Below are positions 33,967-42,136 of a stretch of 64,000 bases of DNA, piece after piece. The position numbers were made by a program, and so were the translations under genes. Below the pieces are notes generated by a model that saw only the letters and a program-made list of their open reading frames with translations, did no database searches and was not told where the DNA came from. The DNA is from Reyranella sp. Its GTDB lineage: Bacteria > Pseudomonadota > Alphaproteobacteria > Reyranellales > Reyranellaceae. The stretch's first letter is position 1. The number at the start of each line of letters is the position of its first letter. The stretch is from NCBI RefSeq assembly GCF_017305915.1, contig NZ_JAFKJN010000021.1, positions 1 to 64,000 of the forward strand. The letters run 5' to 3'.

Positions 33967-36503
33967 CAGCTCGCCGCCATCGACGGTGTCGAGCCGACCG
34001 CCTGCGCCGCCGGCACGTGGCTGAAATAGGCCCTGGTGATCGCCTCGGAGAGCTCCTCCAGCCGCAGCAGGCCGTCCGACGCGATCTCGCGCAGCCCGCC
34101 CAGCGCCAGCCCCTCGTGCCGCCACGACTTCTCGTCGCCCATGAACAGGTTGACGGCGCGGGAGAGATCCTTGTCGAGCGAGATCAACAGGTCGGGCACG
34201 CGCGTGCCCGAGGCCTGGGCCAGCCGGTCGAGATGGCTGGCGATCGAGCGCATCTGGAAGGCGAAGGCGCGCGGGTTGCTGTCGTCGAGCACCACCAGGT
34301 CGAGAACGGGCGCGGGCTGCAGCTGGCCGAGATAGCGCCAGCGATAGCTGATGGAGCTGTCGCACAGCTCCAGCGCCAGCCGCATCGCGGCGTCCCAGTC
34401 GATCGGCGACTGCTGGATCGGCCCCAGCGCCGAGCCGAGCACGAACTGGGCGCGCTCGATGCGCCGGCCGAGGTCGAGGAACAGCCAGCCGGGGCCGCGC
34501 GTCATGTTCTCCTGCGCGAGCCCCGACACGGTGGCGACGAAGCGGATGATGTCGTCGAGGGCGGCGATCAGCTCGTCGAGGTTGTCGCGGGCGTCGAGCA
34601 GGCGGTCGCGCACCTCGCTCATCAGCGGGCCGACGGCGATGGTCATGTCGGCGGAGAAGCGGTCGCGCAGGTTGCCGGCGAGGCGCTGGATGGCGTCGAG
34701 CACCGTCGGCAGCCCGCGCTGGTCGGAGCCGACGCCGGCGAGGCCCTGCTGGAACGCCGCGCTGTCGGGCGCCGACAGGGCGGCTTGCGGCGGCATCAGG
34801 TTGGCGCGGTCGATCAGCTTGCCGAGCAGGCGCAGCTCGATGCCCTCGCGCACGCCGATCACGCCCTGCGCCACGCGGGTGGCGGTGGTGCGCAACAGGC
34901 GCGCGTCGTTGTCCAGCCGCTCGATGTAGCGGCCGAGCCAATAGAGGTTGTCGGCGACGCGGCTTTGCAGGTCGGCGCTGCCGCGGTCGATCTCGATCTG
35001 GTGGAAGCGGCGGCTGGTCGGGAGCTGCACGTCGGCGGCGTCCTCGGCCAGCACCCAGACGTCCTTCAGCGTGCCGTTGAGCCGGCCGAGCTGGTGCAGG
35101 GGCGTGTCGCCCGCCGGCTGGCGCGCGATCCCGCCCGGCAGCACGCGCCAGCTCGCGCCGCCTGCCCCGAGGTCTGCCGAGGGGTCGGCGATCACGAAGC
35201 AGCGCAGCACCACGGCCGACGGCACCAGCGCCTCGCCGTCCCACTTCGGGTTCAGCGACGGCACGACCGGGTACTGCGCCACGAAGTGGCCGGGGTGGGC
35301 CGCGATGCGCTGCTCCAGCGCGTGGCGCGCCTCGCCCTCCAGCATGCCGACGACGATCGGCTCGCGGTCGTGGCCGAGGCAGGGCCGCACGATCATCGAA
35401 TCGAGATGCGCCTTGGCGAAGGCATAGGCCGAGGGTTCGCCCAGCCACCAGACGTCGAGCGACGGCAGCTTCAGCGGCTGGCCGAGCAGGTGCTGGCTCA
35501 GCCGCTCGAGGAAGGGCATCAGCGCCGGCGTCTCGACCAGGCCCGAGCCCAGCGGGTTGGCCACGGCGATCTTGCCGGTGCGCGTGGCTTCCACCAGGCC
35601 GGTGACGCCGAGCGCGCTATCGGCGCGCAGCTCCAGCGGATCGGCGAAGGAGCTGTCGAGCCGGCGCAGCAGCATGTGCACGGGGCGCAGGCCGGCCAGC
35701 GTCTTGATCAGCACCTCGCCGTCGCGCGTCACCAGATCGCCGCCCTCGACCAGCGGCACGCCGAGCGCGCGCGAGAGATAGACATGCTCGAAGTAGCTGG
35801 CCGACAGCGAGCCCGGCGTCAGGACGGCCATGTTGGGCCGCGCCACGCCCGGCGGCGCCAGGCCCGCGAGCGAATTGTGCCAGCGGTCGACGAAGGAGCG
35901 CACATGGCGCACCGGGATCGAGCGGAAGGCCTCGGGCAGGCTGCGCGCCAGCACGCGCCGGATCTCCAGCGCATAGCCCGCGCCCGACGGCACCTCGGTG
36001 TGATCGGCCAGCACATGCCAGCGGCCGTTGCCGAGCCGCACCAGGTCGACCGCGTACTGGTCGAGCCAGCGCCCCGGCGGCTGGGCGTCGGTGATGCGGC
36101 AGGGCCGCAGGAAGTGGCGGTTGGCGTGGACCAGCATCGGCGGCAGCCGCCGCTCGGCCAGCAGGGTCTGCGGCCCATAGAGGTCGGCGAGGATGGCGTC
36201 GAGCAGGGCGGCGCGCTGGACCAGCCCGTCCTCGAGGGCGGACCATTCGTCGGGAGTGATGACGAAGGGCAGCGGGTCGAAGCTCCAGGTCGGCTTGCCG
36301 CGCTCGTCGAGCAGGTTGAGGGTCGCGCCCGATTCCTCGAGCTGGCGGCGCGCGCTTTCCATGCGCTCGCTCAGGCCGTCGCCGGGCAGGGCGCGGATCA
36401 CGCTCAAAATGCCCTGCCAGTGGTAGCGGATCGACTTCTGGCCGGTGACCAGCTCGTCGTACGCCTGCTCCGGCGAGGAGCTAAGGCCGCGCAGCGACTC
36501 CAT
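33966..36503 (-). CDS. Circularly permuted ATP-grasp protein fused to an alpha-E domain
   Basis: 845 residues. Residues about 60-500 correspond to the circularly permuted ATP-grasp domain (COG2308/DUF404-407 type): WSFDPLPFVITPDEWSALE, ADLYGPQTLLAERRLPP, LTPGSLSASYFEHVYLSR, VNPLGS-like VANPLGSGLVETPAL and LKLPSLDVWWLGEP. Residues about 520-835 are the helical alpha-E domain (COG2307): SRVADNLYWLGRYIERLDND, DLGRRIERAQF and LDDSNPRAFAFQM. Separate proteins in many genomes, fused here. ATP-grasp enzymes form amide bonds through acyl-phosphates. Flanked and coupled by transglutaminase genes on both sides. Confidence 0.9.
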   Translation of the reverse strand: MESLRGLSSSPEQAYDELVTGQKSIRYHWQGILSVIRALPGDGLSERMESARRQLEESGATLNLLDERGKPTWSFDPLPFVITPDEWSALEDGLVQRAALLDAILADLYGPQTLLAERRLPPMLVHANRHFLRPCRITDAQPPGRWLDQYAVDLVRLGNGRWHVLADHTEVPSGAGYALEIRRVLARSLPEAFRSIPVRHVRSFVDRWHNSLAGLAPPGVARPNMAVLTPGSLSASYFEHVYLSRALGVPLVEGGDLVTRDGEVLIKTLAGLRPVHMLLRRLDSSFADPLELRADSALGVTGLVEATRTGKIAVANPLGSGLVETPALMPFLERLSQHLLGQPLKLPSLDVWWLGEPSAYAFAKAHLDSMIVRPCLGHDREPIVVGMLEGEARHALEQRIAAHPGHFVAQYPVVPSLNPKWDGEALVPSAVVLRCFVIADPSADLGAGGASWRVLPGGIARQPAGDTPLHQLGRLNGTLKDVWVLAEDAADVQLPTSRRFHQIEIDRGSADLQSRVADNLYWLGRYIERLDNDARLLRTTATRVAQGVIGVREGIELRLLGKLIDRANLMPPQAALSAPDSAAFQQGLAGVGSDQRGLPTVLDAIQRLAGNLRDRFSADMTIAVGPLMSEVRDRLLDARDNLDELIAALDDIIRFVATVSGLAQENMTRGPGWLFLDLGRRIERAQFVLGSALGPIQQSPIDWDAAMRLALELCDSSISYRWRYLGQLQPAPVLDLVVLDDSNPRAFAFQMRSIASHLDRLAQASGTRVPDLLISLDKDLSRAVNLFMGDEKSWRHEGLALGGLREIASDGLLRLEELSEAITRAYFSHVPAAQAVGSTPSMAAS

Positions 36504-36520
36504 CAGCCGCGGACCCTATC

Positions 36521-39500
36521 TCAGGCCCGGCGCAGGTCCAAGGTCAGCGGGTGCTCGGGATTGTCGAGCGGTCGGGGCTCGGGGGCGAGGCCGCCGGTAT
36601 GGCCGATCGGGAAGAAGCGCGTGCGGCGGCGGGCCTCGGCCTCGTTGGCGTTGACCGGCATGCGGTCGTAGTTGCGGCCGCCGGGATGGGCCACGTGATA
36701 GGTGCAGCCGCCGATCGAGCGGCCGTTCCAGGTGTCGTGGATGTCGAAGGTCAGCGGCGCATGCACGCCGATGGTCGGGTGCAGCGCGTTGGCGGCCTGC
36801 CACGCGCGATAGCGGACGCCGGCGACGTACTCGCCGGCATTTCCGGTGGCGTGCAGGGGCAGGCGGTAGCCGTTGCAGGCGACGACGTGGCGGGCGTCGT
36901 TCAGGCCCTCGACCTTGACCTGCAGCCGCTCCAGCGAACTGTCGACATAGCGCACGGTGCCGCCGCCGCCCGGCTCCTCGCCCAGCACGTGCCAGGGTTC
37001 CAACGCGTGGCGCAATTCCAATTCGAGTCCGCGTTGGGTGAAACAGCCGATCAGGGGGAAGCGGAACTCGAAGTGCGGGGCAAACCACTGCGGATCGAAG
37101 CGGTAGCCGGCCGACTTCAGGTCGTCGAGCACGTCGGAAAAATCCTGCCAGACGAAGTGCGGCAGCATGAAGTCGTCATGCAGGCGCGTGCCCCAGCGGC
37201 TCAGCCGCCGGTCGTAGGGCTTCTGCCAGAAGCCCGAGACCAGGCCGCGCAGCACCGCCTGCTGCGCCACGCTCATGCGCCAGTGCGGCGGCATCTCGAA
37301 GGCGCGCATTTCCAGGAGGCCGCGACGGCCCGAGGCGCTCTCCGGGGTGAACAGCTTGTCGATGCAGAACTCGGCGCGATGGGTGTTGCCGGTGGCGTCG
37401 ACCAGCAGGTTGCGGAACAGCCGGTCGACCAGCCAGGGCGGCGTCTGGCGACCCGCTTCGATCTGGCGGAAGGCGATCTCGAGCTCGTGCAGCGCGTCGT
37501 TGCGCGCCTCGTCGATGCGCGGATGCTGGCTGGTCGGGCCGATGAACAGGCCGGAGAACAGGTACGACAGCGACGGATGGTTGAGCCAGTAGCCGAGCAG
37601 GCTCTTCAGGAGGTCGGGCCGCTGCAGCAGCGGCGACTCCGCCGCCGACGGTCCGCCGAGCGTGACGTGGTTGCCGCCGCCGGTGCCGGTGTGGCGGCCG
37701 TCGATCATGAATTTCTGCGCGCCCAGCCGCGTCGTGCGGGCCTCGTCGTAGACGATCTCGGTCTTGTCCACGAGCTCGCGCCAATCCGCCGAGGGATGGA
37801 TGTTGACCTCGATGACGCCGGGATCGGGCGTGACGCTGAAATTGAGCAGCCGCGAATCGCCGCCCGGTGGCGGATAGCCCTCGATGAACACCGGCTGGCC
37901 GAGCTCCTCGGCGGTATCCTCGACCGCGGCGACCAGCTCGAGATAGTCCTCGGTGCGCTCGGCCGGCGGCATGAAGACATGGAGATGGCCGTCGCGCGGC
38001 TCGAAGGCGATGGCCGTGCGCACGATCCAGTCGGGCGAGGAGCCGACGCCGGGCTTGCCGGCCAGATCGGACGCCAGCGCCCGCCGCCAGATCTCGGCGC
38101 GCGAGGCATCGCCGTTGACGTCGCCATTGGGATTGGCGGCCGCGACCGGCGGCGCCTGGCGGCGCAGCACCGGCGCGCGGCGGAAGGCGTCGAGCGGCGG
38201 CAGCGCCGGATGGCTGATCATCGGATCGGGCTCGGCCATGAAACCGGCGTCTGCCGGCGCCGCCCACGGCAGGGAATCGAGCGGCAGGCGGTAGCCGATC
38301 GGCGAATCGCCGGGGATCAGGTAGCACTTCTCGCTGCGCAGGAACCACGGCCCGCTGCGCCAGCGGCCGCGTCCGTTCGACTCGCGTGCGATCGGGAGCA
38401 CAGTGCCGACCGGCGTTTCGAGGCCCTTCTCGAACACGCGCGAGAGGCGTTCGCGCTCCATCGGATCCTTGGCTTTGCTGGCGTCGACCTCGACATTGCT
38501 GGGCAGCCGCCGCTCGCGCCAGAGGTAGTACCAGGTGTCCTCGAACGCCTCGAACAGATGGCCGGGGTTGAGCTGCAGCCGCTCGGCGAAGGCCAGGGCG
38601 AAGCGGTTGGCGATCTCGGGCGTGACGCCGGTCGGCCTGGTCTCCAGCGCGGTCAGCGCCGGATCGCGCCAGATCGGCTCGCCATCCTTGCGCCAGTAGC
38701 AGCCGAGCGCCCAGCGCGGCAGTTGCTCGCCGGGATACCATTTGCCCTGACCGAAATGCAGCAGCGGCCCCCGGGCGAATCGGTGCGCGAGCTTGCGGAA
38801 CAGCACGCCGGCCAGCCGCCGCTTCTCGGAGCCCAGCGCCTCGGTGTTCCATTCGGCGCCGTCCATGTCGTCGATCGACACGAAGGTCGGCTCGCCGCCC
38901 ATGGTGAGCTTCAGCCCGGCCGTCCGGATGTCGCGCTCGATCGCCTCGCCGACGCCGAGCAGCGCCTGCCAGGCGGGCTCGCTGTAGGGCTTGGTGGTGC
39001 GCGGCGTCTCGCGCACCCGCGTCACCGTCATGTCGTAGGAGAACTGCACCTCGCTGTCGTCGACCGCGCCCTCGATCGGCGCGGCGCTCGCCGGCTCGGG
39101 CGTGCAGGCGAGCGGGATGTGGCCCTCGCCGGTGAGCAGGCCCGACGTCGGATCGAGGCCGATCCAGCCCGCGCCCGGCAGGTAGACCTCGCACCAGGCA
39201 TGGAGGTCGGTGAAGTCGTGCGTCGGGCCCTCGGGACCGTCGAGCGGCTTCTCGTCCGGCGTGAGCTGGATCAGGTAGCCCGAAGCGAAGCGGGCGGCGA
39301 ATCCGAGATGGCGCAGGATGGTGACCAGCAGCCAGCCGGTGTCGCGGCACGAGCCTTTGGTAAGACCCAGCGTCTCCTCGCAGGTCTGCACGCCCGGCTC
39401 CAGGCGGATGACGTAGCCGATCTCCTTCTGCAGCCGCGCATTGAGGCCGACGATGAAGTCGACGGTGCGCTGCTTCTTCTTACGGTCGACCGAGTCGAGC

Positions 39501-39889
39501 CACTTCTGCAGGAGCGGGCCGGGCGGCTCGAGCTTGCGGAACGGCGCGATCTCCTCGGCAAGCGAGGGGTCGTAGGCGAACGGCCACTGCTCGGCCTCAG
39601 GCTCCAGGAAGAAGTCGAACGGGTTGATCACCGTCATGTCGGCGACCAGGTCGACGGCGACCTCGAACGTCGTGGTCCTCTCCGGGAAGACCAGGCGGGC
39701 CAGGTGATTGCCTTGCGGATCCTGCTGCCAGTTGATGAAGTGATCCTTCGGCTCGATCTTGAGCGCGTAGGACAGGACCTGGGTGCGGCTGTGCGGCGCC
39801 GGCCGCAGGCGCACGATCTGCGGCCCCAGAGCGACCGGCCGGTCGTAGGTGTAGGTCGTGCGATGATGCAACGCGACGTGGATGCTCAT
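36521..39889 (-). CDS. Transglutaminase/DUF2126 fusion protein
   Basis: 1122 residues. The N-terminal 300 residues are a transglutaminase module: beta domain HVALHHRTTYTYDRPVALGP, Cys in TKGSCRDTGWLLV, His in DLHAWCEVYLPG and Asp in GLDPTSG. The remaining 800 residues are the DUF2126/COG4196 part, with KLTMGGEPTFVSIDD, WYPGEQLPRWALGCYWRKDG, EVNIHPSADWRELVDK and GNHVTLGG, which resembles amidoligase or ATP-grasp-like catalytic modules. ATG 39889 begins the canonical strand; longer N-terminus unsupported. First gene of the operon, 17 bases before the ATP-grasp gene. Confidence 0.9.
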   Translation of the reverse strand: MSIHVALHHRTTYTYDRPVALGPQIVRLRPAPHSRTQVLSYALKIEPKDHFINWQQDPQGNHLARLVFPERTTTFEVAVDLVADMTVINPFDFFLEPEAEQWPFAYDPSLAEEIAPFRKLEPPGPLLQKWLDSVDRKKKQRTVDFIVGLNARLQKEIGYVIRLEPGVQTCEETLGLTKGSCRDTGWLLVTILRHLGFAARFASGYLIQLTPDEKPLDGPEGPTHDFTDLHAWCEVYLPGAGWIGLDPTSGLLTGEGHIPLACTPEPASAAPIEGAVDDSEVQFSYDMTVTRVRETPRTTKPYSEPAWQALLGVGEAIERDIRTAGLKLTMGGEPTFVSIDDMDGAEWNTEALGSEKRRLAGVLFRKLAHRFARGPLLHFGQGKWYPGEQLPRWALGCYWRKDGEPIWRDPALTALETRPTGVTPEIANRFALAFAERLQLNPGHLFEAFEDTWYYLWRERRLPSNVEVDASKAKDPMERERLSRVFEKGLETPVGTVLPIARESNGRGRWRSGPWFLRSEKCYLIPGDSPIGYRLPLDSLPWAAPADAGFMAEPDPMISHPALPPLDAFRRAPVLRRQAPPVAAANPNGDVNGDASRAEIWRRALASDLAGKPGVGSSPDWIVRTAIAFEPRDGHLHVFMPPAERTEDYLELVAAVEDTAEELGQPVFIEGYPPPGGDSRLLNFSVTPDPGVIEVNIHPSADWRELVDKTEIVYDEARTTRLGAQKFMIDGRHTGTGGGNHVTLGGPSAAESPLLQRPDLLKSLLGYWLNHPSLSYLFSGLFIGPTSQHPRIDEARNDALHELEIAFRQIEAGRQTPPWLVDRLFRNLLVDATGNTHRAEFCIDKLFTPESASGRRGLLEMRAFEMPPHWRMSVAQQAVLRGLVSGFWQKPYDRRLSRWGTRLHDDFMLPHFVWQDFSDVLDDLKSAGYRFDPQWFAPHFEFRFPLIGCFTQRGLELELRHALEPWHVLGEEPGGGGTVRYVDSSLERLQVKVEGLNDARHVVACNGYRLPLHATGNAGEYVAGVRYRAWQAANALHPTIGVHAPLTFDIHDTWNGRSIGGCTYHVAHPGGRNYDRMPVNANEAEARRRTRFFPIGHTGGLAPEPRPLDNPEHPLTLDLRRA

Positions 39890-39961
39890 GACGGCCCGGG
39901 CTGTTTCGCTCCACAGATACACTTAGCAAGTGACATGCCAGCGACGCTATGGGTTCATATT

Positions 39962-40053
39962 CCTCTCCCCCGCTAGGGGGAGAGGCTAGGTGAGGGGGTT
40001 GCACGCGCTTTCGATTCCCCCTCACCCATCCTCTCCCCCTGGTGGGGGAGAGG
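39962..40053. repeat. 92-bp paired-hairpin palindromic element
   Basis: Two perfect 10-bp hairpins, CCTCTCCCCC-GCTA-GGGGGAGAGG (39962-39985) and CCTCTCCCCC-TGGT-GGGGGAGAGG (40030-40053), flank an inner inverted pair AGGTGAGGGGG and CCCCCTCACC. The layout matches the elements at 6931 and 48376 though the sequence differs. The right end (GGGGAGAGGAGAAAG) also supplies the purine-rich Shine-Dalgarno region of the SDR gene at 40065. The surrounding gap holds no gene. Confidence 0.8.
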
Positions 40054-40064
40054 AGAAAGAAAGC

Positions 40065-40808
40065 ATGACCAATCTCTTCGACTTGACGGGCAAGGTGGCG
40101 CTGGTAACCGGCGGCAGCCGCGGCCTCGGTTACCAGATGGTGAAGGCCTTCGCGGCCCATGGCGCCGACGTCTTCGTGACCAGCCGCAAGCTCGATGCCT
40201 GCGAGAAGGTCGCGGCCGAGGTGAAGGCGATGGGCCGCAAGGCGGTGCCCTATGCCTGCAACGTCGCCAACTGGCAGGAGCTCGAGGGGCTTGCGGATGC
40301 CGCCTACGCCGCTTTCGGCAAGGTCGACATCCTGGTGAACAATGCCGGGTCGTCGCCGCTCGCACCATCGTCGCTGGAGACGCCGGAGCAGCTGTTCGAC
40401 CGCATCGTGTCGCTGAACTTCAAGGCGCCGTTCCGCCTGATGTCGCTGGTCGGCAGCCGCATGGCGGCGGGCGACGGCGGCTCGATCATCAATATCAGCA
40501 GCGCCGGGGCGCTGCGTCCGCGGCCGCAGATCGCGCCCTATGCCGGGGCCAAGGCGGCGCTCAACGCGCTGACCGAAGCCTTCGCCCACGAGTACGGGCC
40601 AAAGGTGCGGGTCAACACCATCTCGCCCGGCCGCTTCCTGACCGACGTCAGCAAGGCCTGGCCGGAAGAGCACAAGAAGAACGCGACGGCGGCCGCGAAG
40701 CGCAGCGGGCAGCCGGAGGAGATCGTCACTGCCGCGCTCTATCTCGCTTCCAGCGCGTCGAGCTTCACCACGGGCTCGCTGGTCCGTGTCGATGGAGGGA
40801 TCGCGTAG
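40065..40808 (+). CDS. Short-chain dehydrogenase/reductase (SDR)
   Basis: 247 residues, classical SDR. Cofactor motif TGGSRGLGYQM near residues 15-25, NNAGSSP near 88, catalytic Ser in INISSAG near 142, YAGAK (YxxxK) near 157-161, and SPGRF after the catalytic helix. The substrate may be a hydroxy- or ketoacyl compound; the RK in FVTSRKLDA suggests NADP(H) preference. Start ATG 40065 follows the purine-rich end of the palindromic element; an upstream ATG at 39990 would put the repeat inside the protein and is rejected. Confidence 0.9.
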   Translation: MTNLFDLTGKVALVTGGSRGLGYQMVKAFAAHGADVFVTSRKLDACEKVAAEVKAMGRKAVPYACNVANWQELEGLADAAYAAFGKVDILVNNAGSSPLAPSSLETPEQLFDRIVSLNFKAPFRLMSLVGSRMAAGDGGSIINISSAGALRPRPQIAPYAGAKAALNALTEAFAHEYGPKVRVNTISPGRFLTDVSKAWPEEHKKNATAAAKRSGQPEEIVTAALYLASSASSFTTGSLVRVDGGIA

Positions 40809-40842
40809 GCGGGCCATCACCCAAAGCACTCCGCGTCCTGCG

Positions 40843-41009
40843 CAGGGCAATCGCATTTGGCCTTCCCCGTCGTCTCGACCGGAGCGCGAAGCGCGGAGTG
40901 GAGAGACCTTCTCTCAACGATAAACGGCCTATTGCTGAGCGAAGGTCTCTCCGCGCGGCCCTTCGGGCCTGGGTCGAGACGACGGAAGAGGCCAAATGCG
41001 ATAGCCCTG
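40843..41009. repeat. 167-bp foldback inverted repeat
   Basis: Outer arms of about 38 bases (CAGGGCAATCGCATTTGGCC... and ...GGCCAAATGCGATAGCCCTG) pair with few mismatches through CGTCGTCTCGACC/GGTCGAGACGACG. Inner arms GAGAGACCTTC/GAAGGTCTCTC pair as well, leaving a loop near 40915-40938. Core words such as GTCGTCTCGACCGGAGCG occur as dispersed repeats in related genomes. It marks the left border of the accessory region. No gene is seen in it. Confidence 0.8.
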
Positions 41010-41028
41010 ACGTCCTGCGGGGAGGCCC

Positions 41029-41058
41029 TTGTTCAAGGATCGCGTGACGCCATATAAT
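41029..41058 (+). promoter_or_regulatory. Candidate promoter of the toxin-antitoxin operon
   Basis: TTGTTC at 41029-41034 and TATAAT at 41053-41058 are separated by 18 bases, ending 25 bases before the antitoxin ATG. The AT-rich stretch around the -10 (CATATAATACGACATAAATT) contains an imperfect AAT/ATT dyad that could be the antitoxin's own operator, as is usual for autoregulated modules; that part is inference. Confidence 0.5.
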
Positions 41059-41083
41059 ACGACATAAATTACGGACAAATCGC

Positions 41084-41569
41084 ATGACATCCAAGGGCAA
41101 GCCTCGGCGATCCCGGCTTCCGGCGGCAGGGGACCATGCCTTCACGGTGAGACCGAAGAAGGGCTTCTCGGAGCCGAAGGTGCGCGGTTCCGGTTTCAAG
41201 GGGGCGCTCAAAGGCCGTTTGTCGGGGATTGTTGCCGTTAAGGGCGGCAAGCTCCCCGTGGAGGTCGTCGCGCAATCACTCGGGATGTCGAAGGCTCAGT
41301 TGGCGGAGACCGCGGGCCTCAGCGTCGACACGCTCTACCGGACGAATCGCGCCGGTTCCGGAAAGACCCAGGCGCGTCTCAGGGAAATGCTCGAGATCGT
41401 CGATCGCGTTTCGGACTGGGCGGGCGGCAAGGATCAGGCAATGGCGTGGTATCGTGCGGAGCCAATTCCCGAGTTTGGGGGCCGCACCGCGGAGTCCCTC
41501 GTGAAAGACGGGAAAGCAACCGCCGTTCGGGACTATCTCGATCATGTGGCGCTCGGCGGCTTTGCTTGA
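41084..41569 (+). CDS. Xre/MbcA/ParS-type antitoxin (RES-Xre module)
   Basis: 161 residues. A basic N-terminal extension (about 40 residues) is followed by a helix-turn-helix-like region (VVAQSLGMSKAQLAETAGL, near 63-82) and a C-terminal toxin-binding domain of the DUF2384 type (PIPEFGGRTAESLVKDGKA, near 129-147, then VRDYLDH). This is the standard layout of antitoxins paired with RES-domain toxins. Its TGA overlaps the TTG start of the toxin gene by 3 bases. Expected to repress the operon and neutralise the toxin. Confidence 0.9.
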   Translation: MTSKGKPRRSRLPAAGDHAFTVRPKKGFSEPKVRGSGFKGALKGRLSGIVAVKGGKLPVEVVAQSLGMSKAQLAETAGLSVDTLYRTNRAGSGKTQARLREMLEIVDRVSDWAGGKDQAMAWYRAEPIPEFGGRTAESLVKDGKATAVRDYLDHVALGGFA

Positions 41570-42084
41570 GATTTCGAGGAACGTGTTATCGCGCCCACGA
41601 TCCCCGATGGGCATTCAAACCGCATTCGGGCGAAGGGGCGAAGGCCCACGGGGGCCGGTTCAACGCCAAGGGCGTGCCGGCTCTCTACCTCGCGCTTACG
41701 ATCGACGGGATGTTTGCCGAGATGGGCCATGGCTTCTCTCGTCGTTTCGATCCTTTGACGGTGTGCTCGTATGACGTCGACGTCGACGACCTTGCCGATC
41801 TGAGAGATGACGCTGGCCGGAAGGCGAACAACGTGCGTCTGGCCGACTTGGACTGTCCCTGGATGCTCGACGTTTCGGAGGGACGGATACCGGCGTCCTG
41901 GGCGTTGGCCGACCGTCTCCGGGCGAGTGGTCACGCAGGAATTCTCGTGCCGTCCTTTGCGCGCGGCGCCAAGCCCGGCATGACCAATCTCGTCCTTTGG
42001 AAATGGGGTCCAGACCTTCCGCACAGGGTCGACGTCTATGATCCCAGCAATCGCCTTCCAAAGGATCAGACGTCCTGGAGTTGA
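41566..42084 (+). CDS. RES-domain toxin (NAD+-depleting)
   Basis: 172 residues. Family motifs: FRGTCYRAHDPRWAF at the N-terminus, HGGRFNAKGVPALYLALT, an acidic residue in DGMFAEMGHGF, and YDVDVDDLADLRD. RES toxins characterised elsewhere cleave or phosphorolyse NAD+. No ATG or GTG lies in frame near the domain start. TTG at 41566 overlaps the antitoxin TGA (TTGA), places the first residue exactly where homologues begin, and couples translation; the frame extends upstream only through antitoxin sequence. The order antitoxin-toxin is normal for this family. Confidence 0.85.
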   Translation: MRFRGTCYRAHDPRWAFKPHSGEGAKAHGGRFNAKGVPALYLALTIDGMFAEMGHGFSRRFDPLTVCSYDVDVDDLADLRDDAGRKANNVRLADLDCPWMLDVSEGRIPASWALADRLRASGHAGILVPSFARGAKPGMTNLVLWKWGPDLPHRVDVYDPSNRLPKDQTSWS

Positions 42085-42136
42085 TCCAGGTTTGAGAGAG
42101 ATCGACGGCGGCTCGATCTCGCTGCATGGCGGCCGG

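Noticed and set aside
36551..39976. Very long plus-strand open frame opposite the transglutaminase operon (1141 codons)
   Set aside because: Histidine/arginine/alanine-biased shadow of the high-GC minus-strand genes; the minus frame has clear catalytic motifs.
41446..41565. Upstream ATG start for the RES toxin (212 residues)
   Set aside because: The extra 40 residues are antitoxin sequence in another frame and do not resemble RES N-termini; the TTG overlap fits the domain start.
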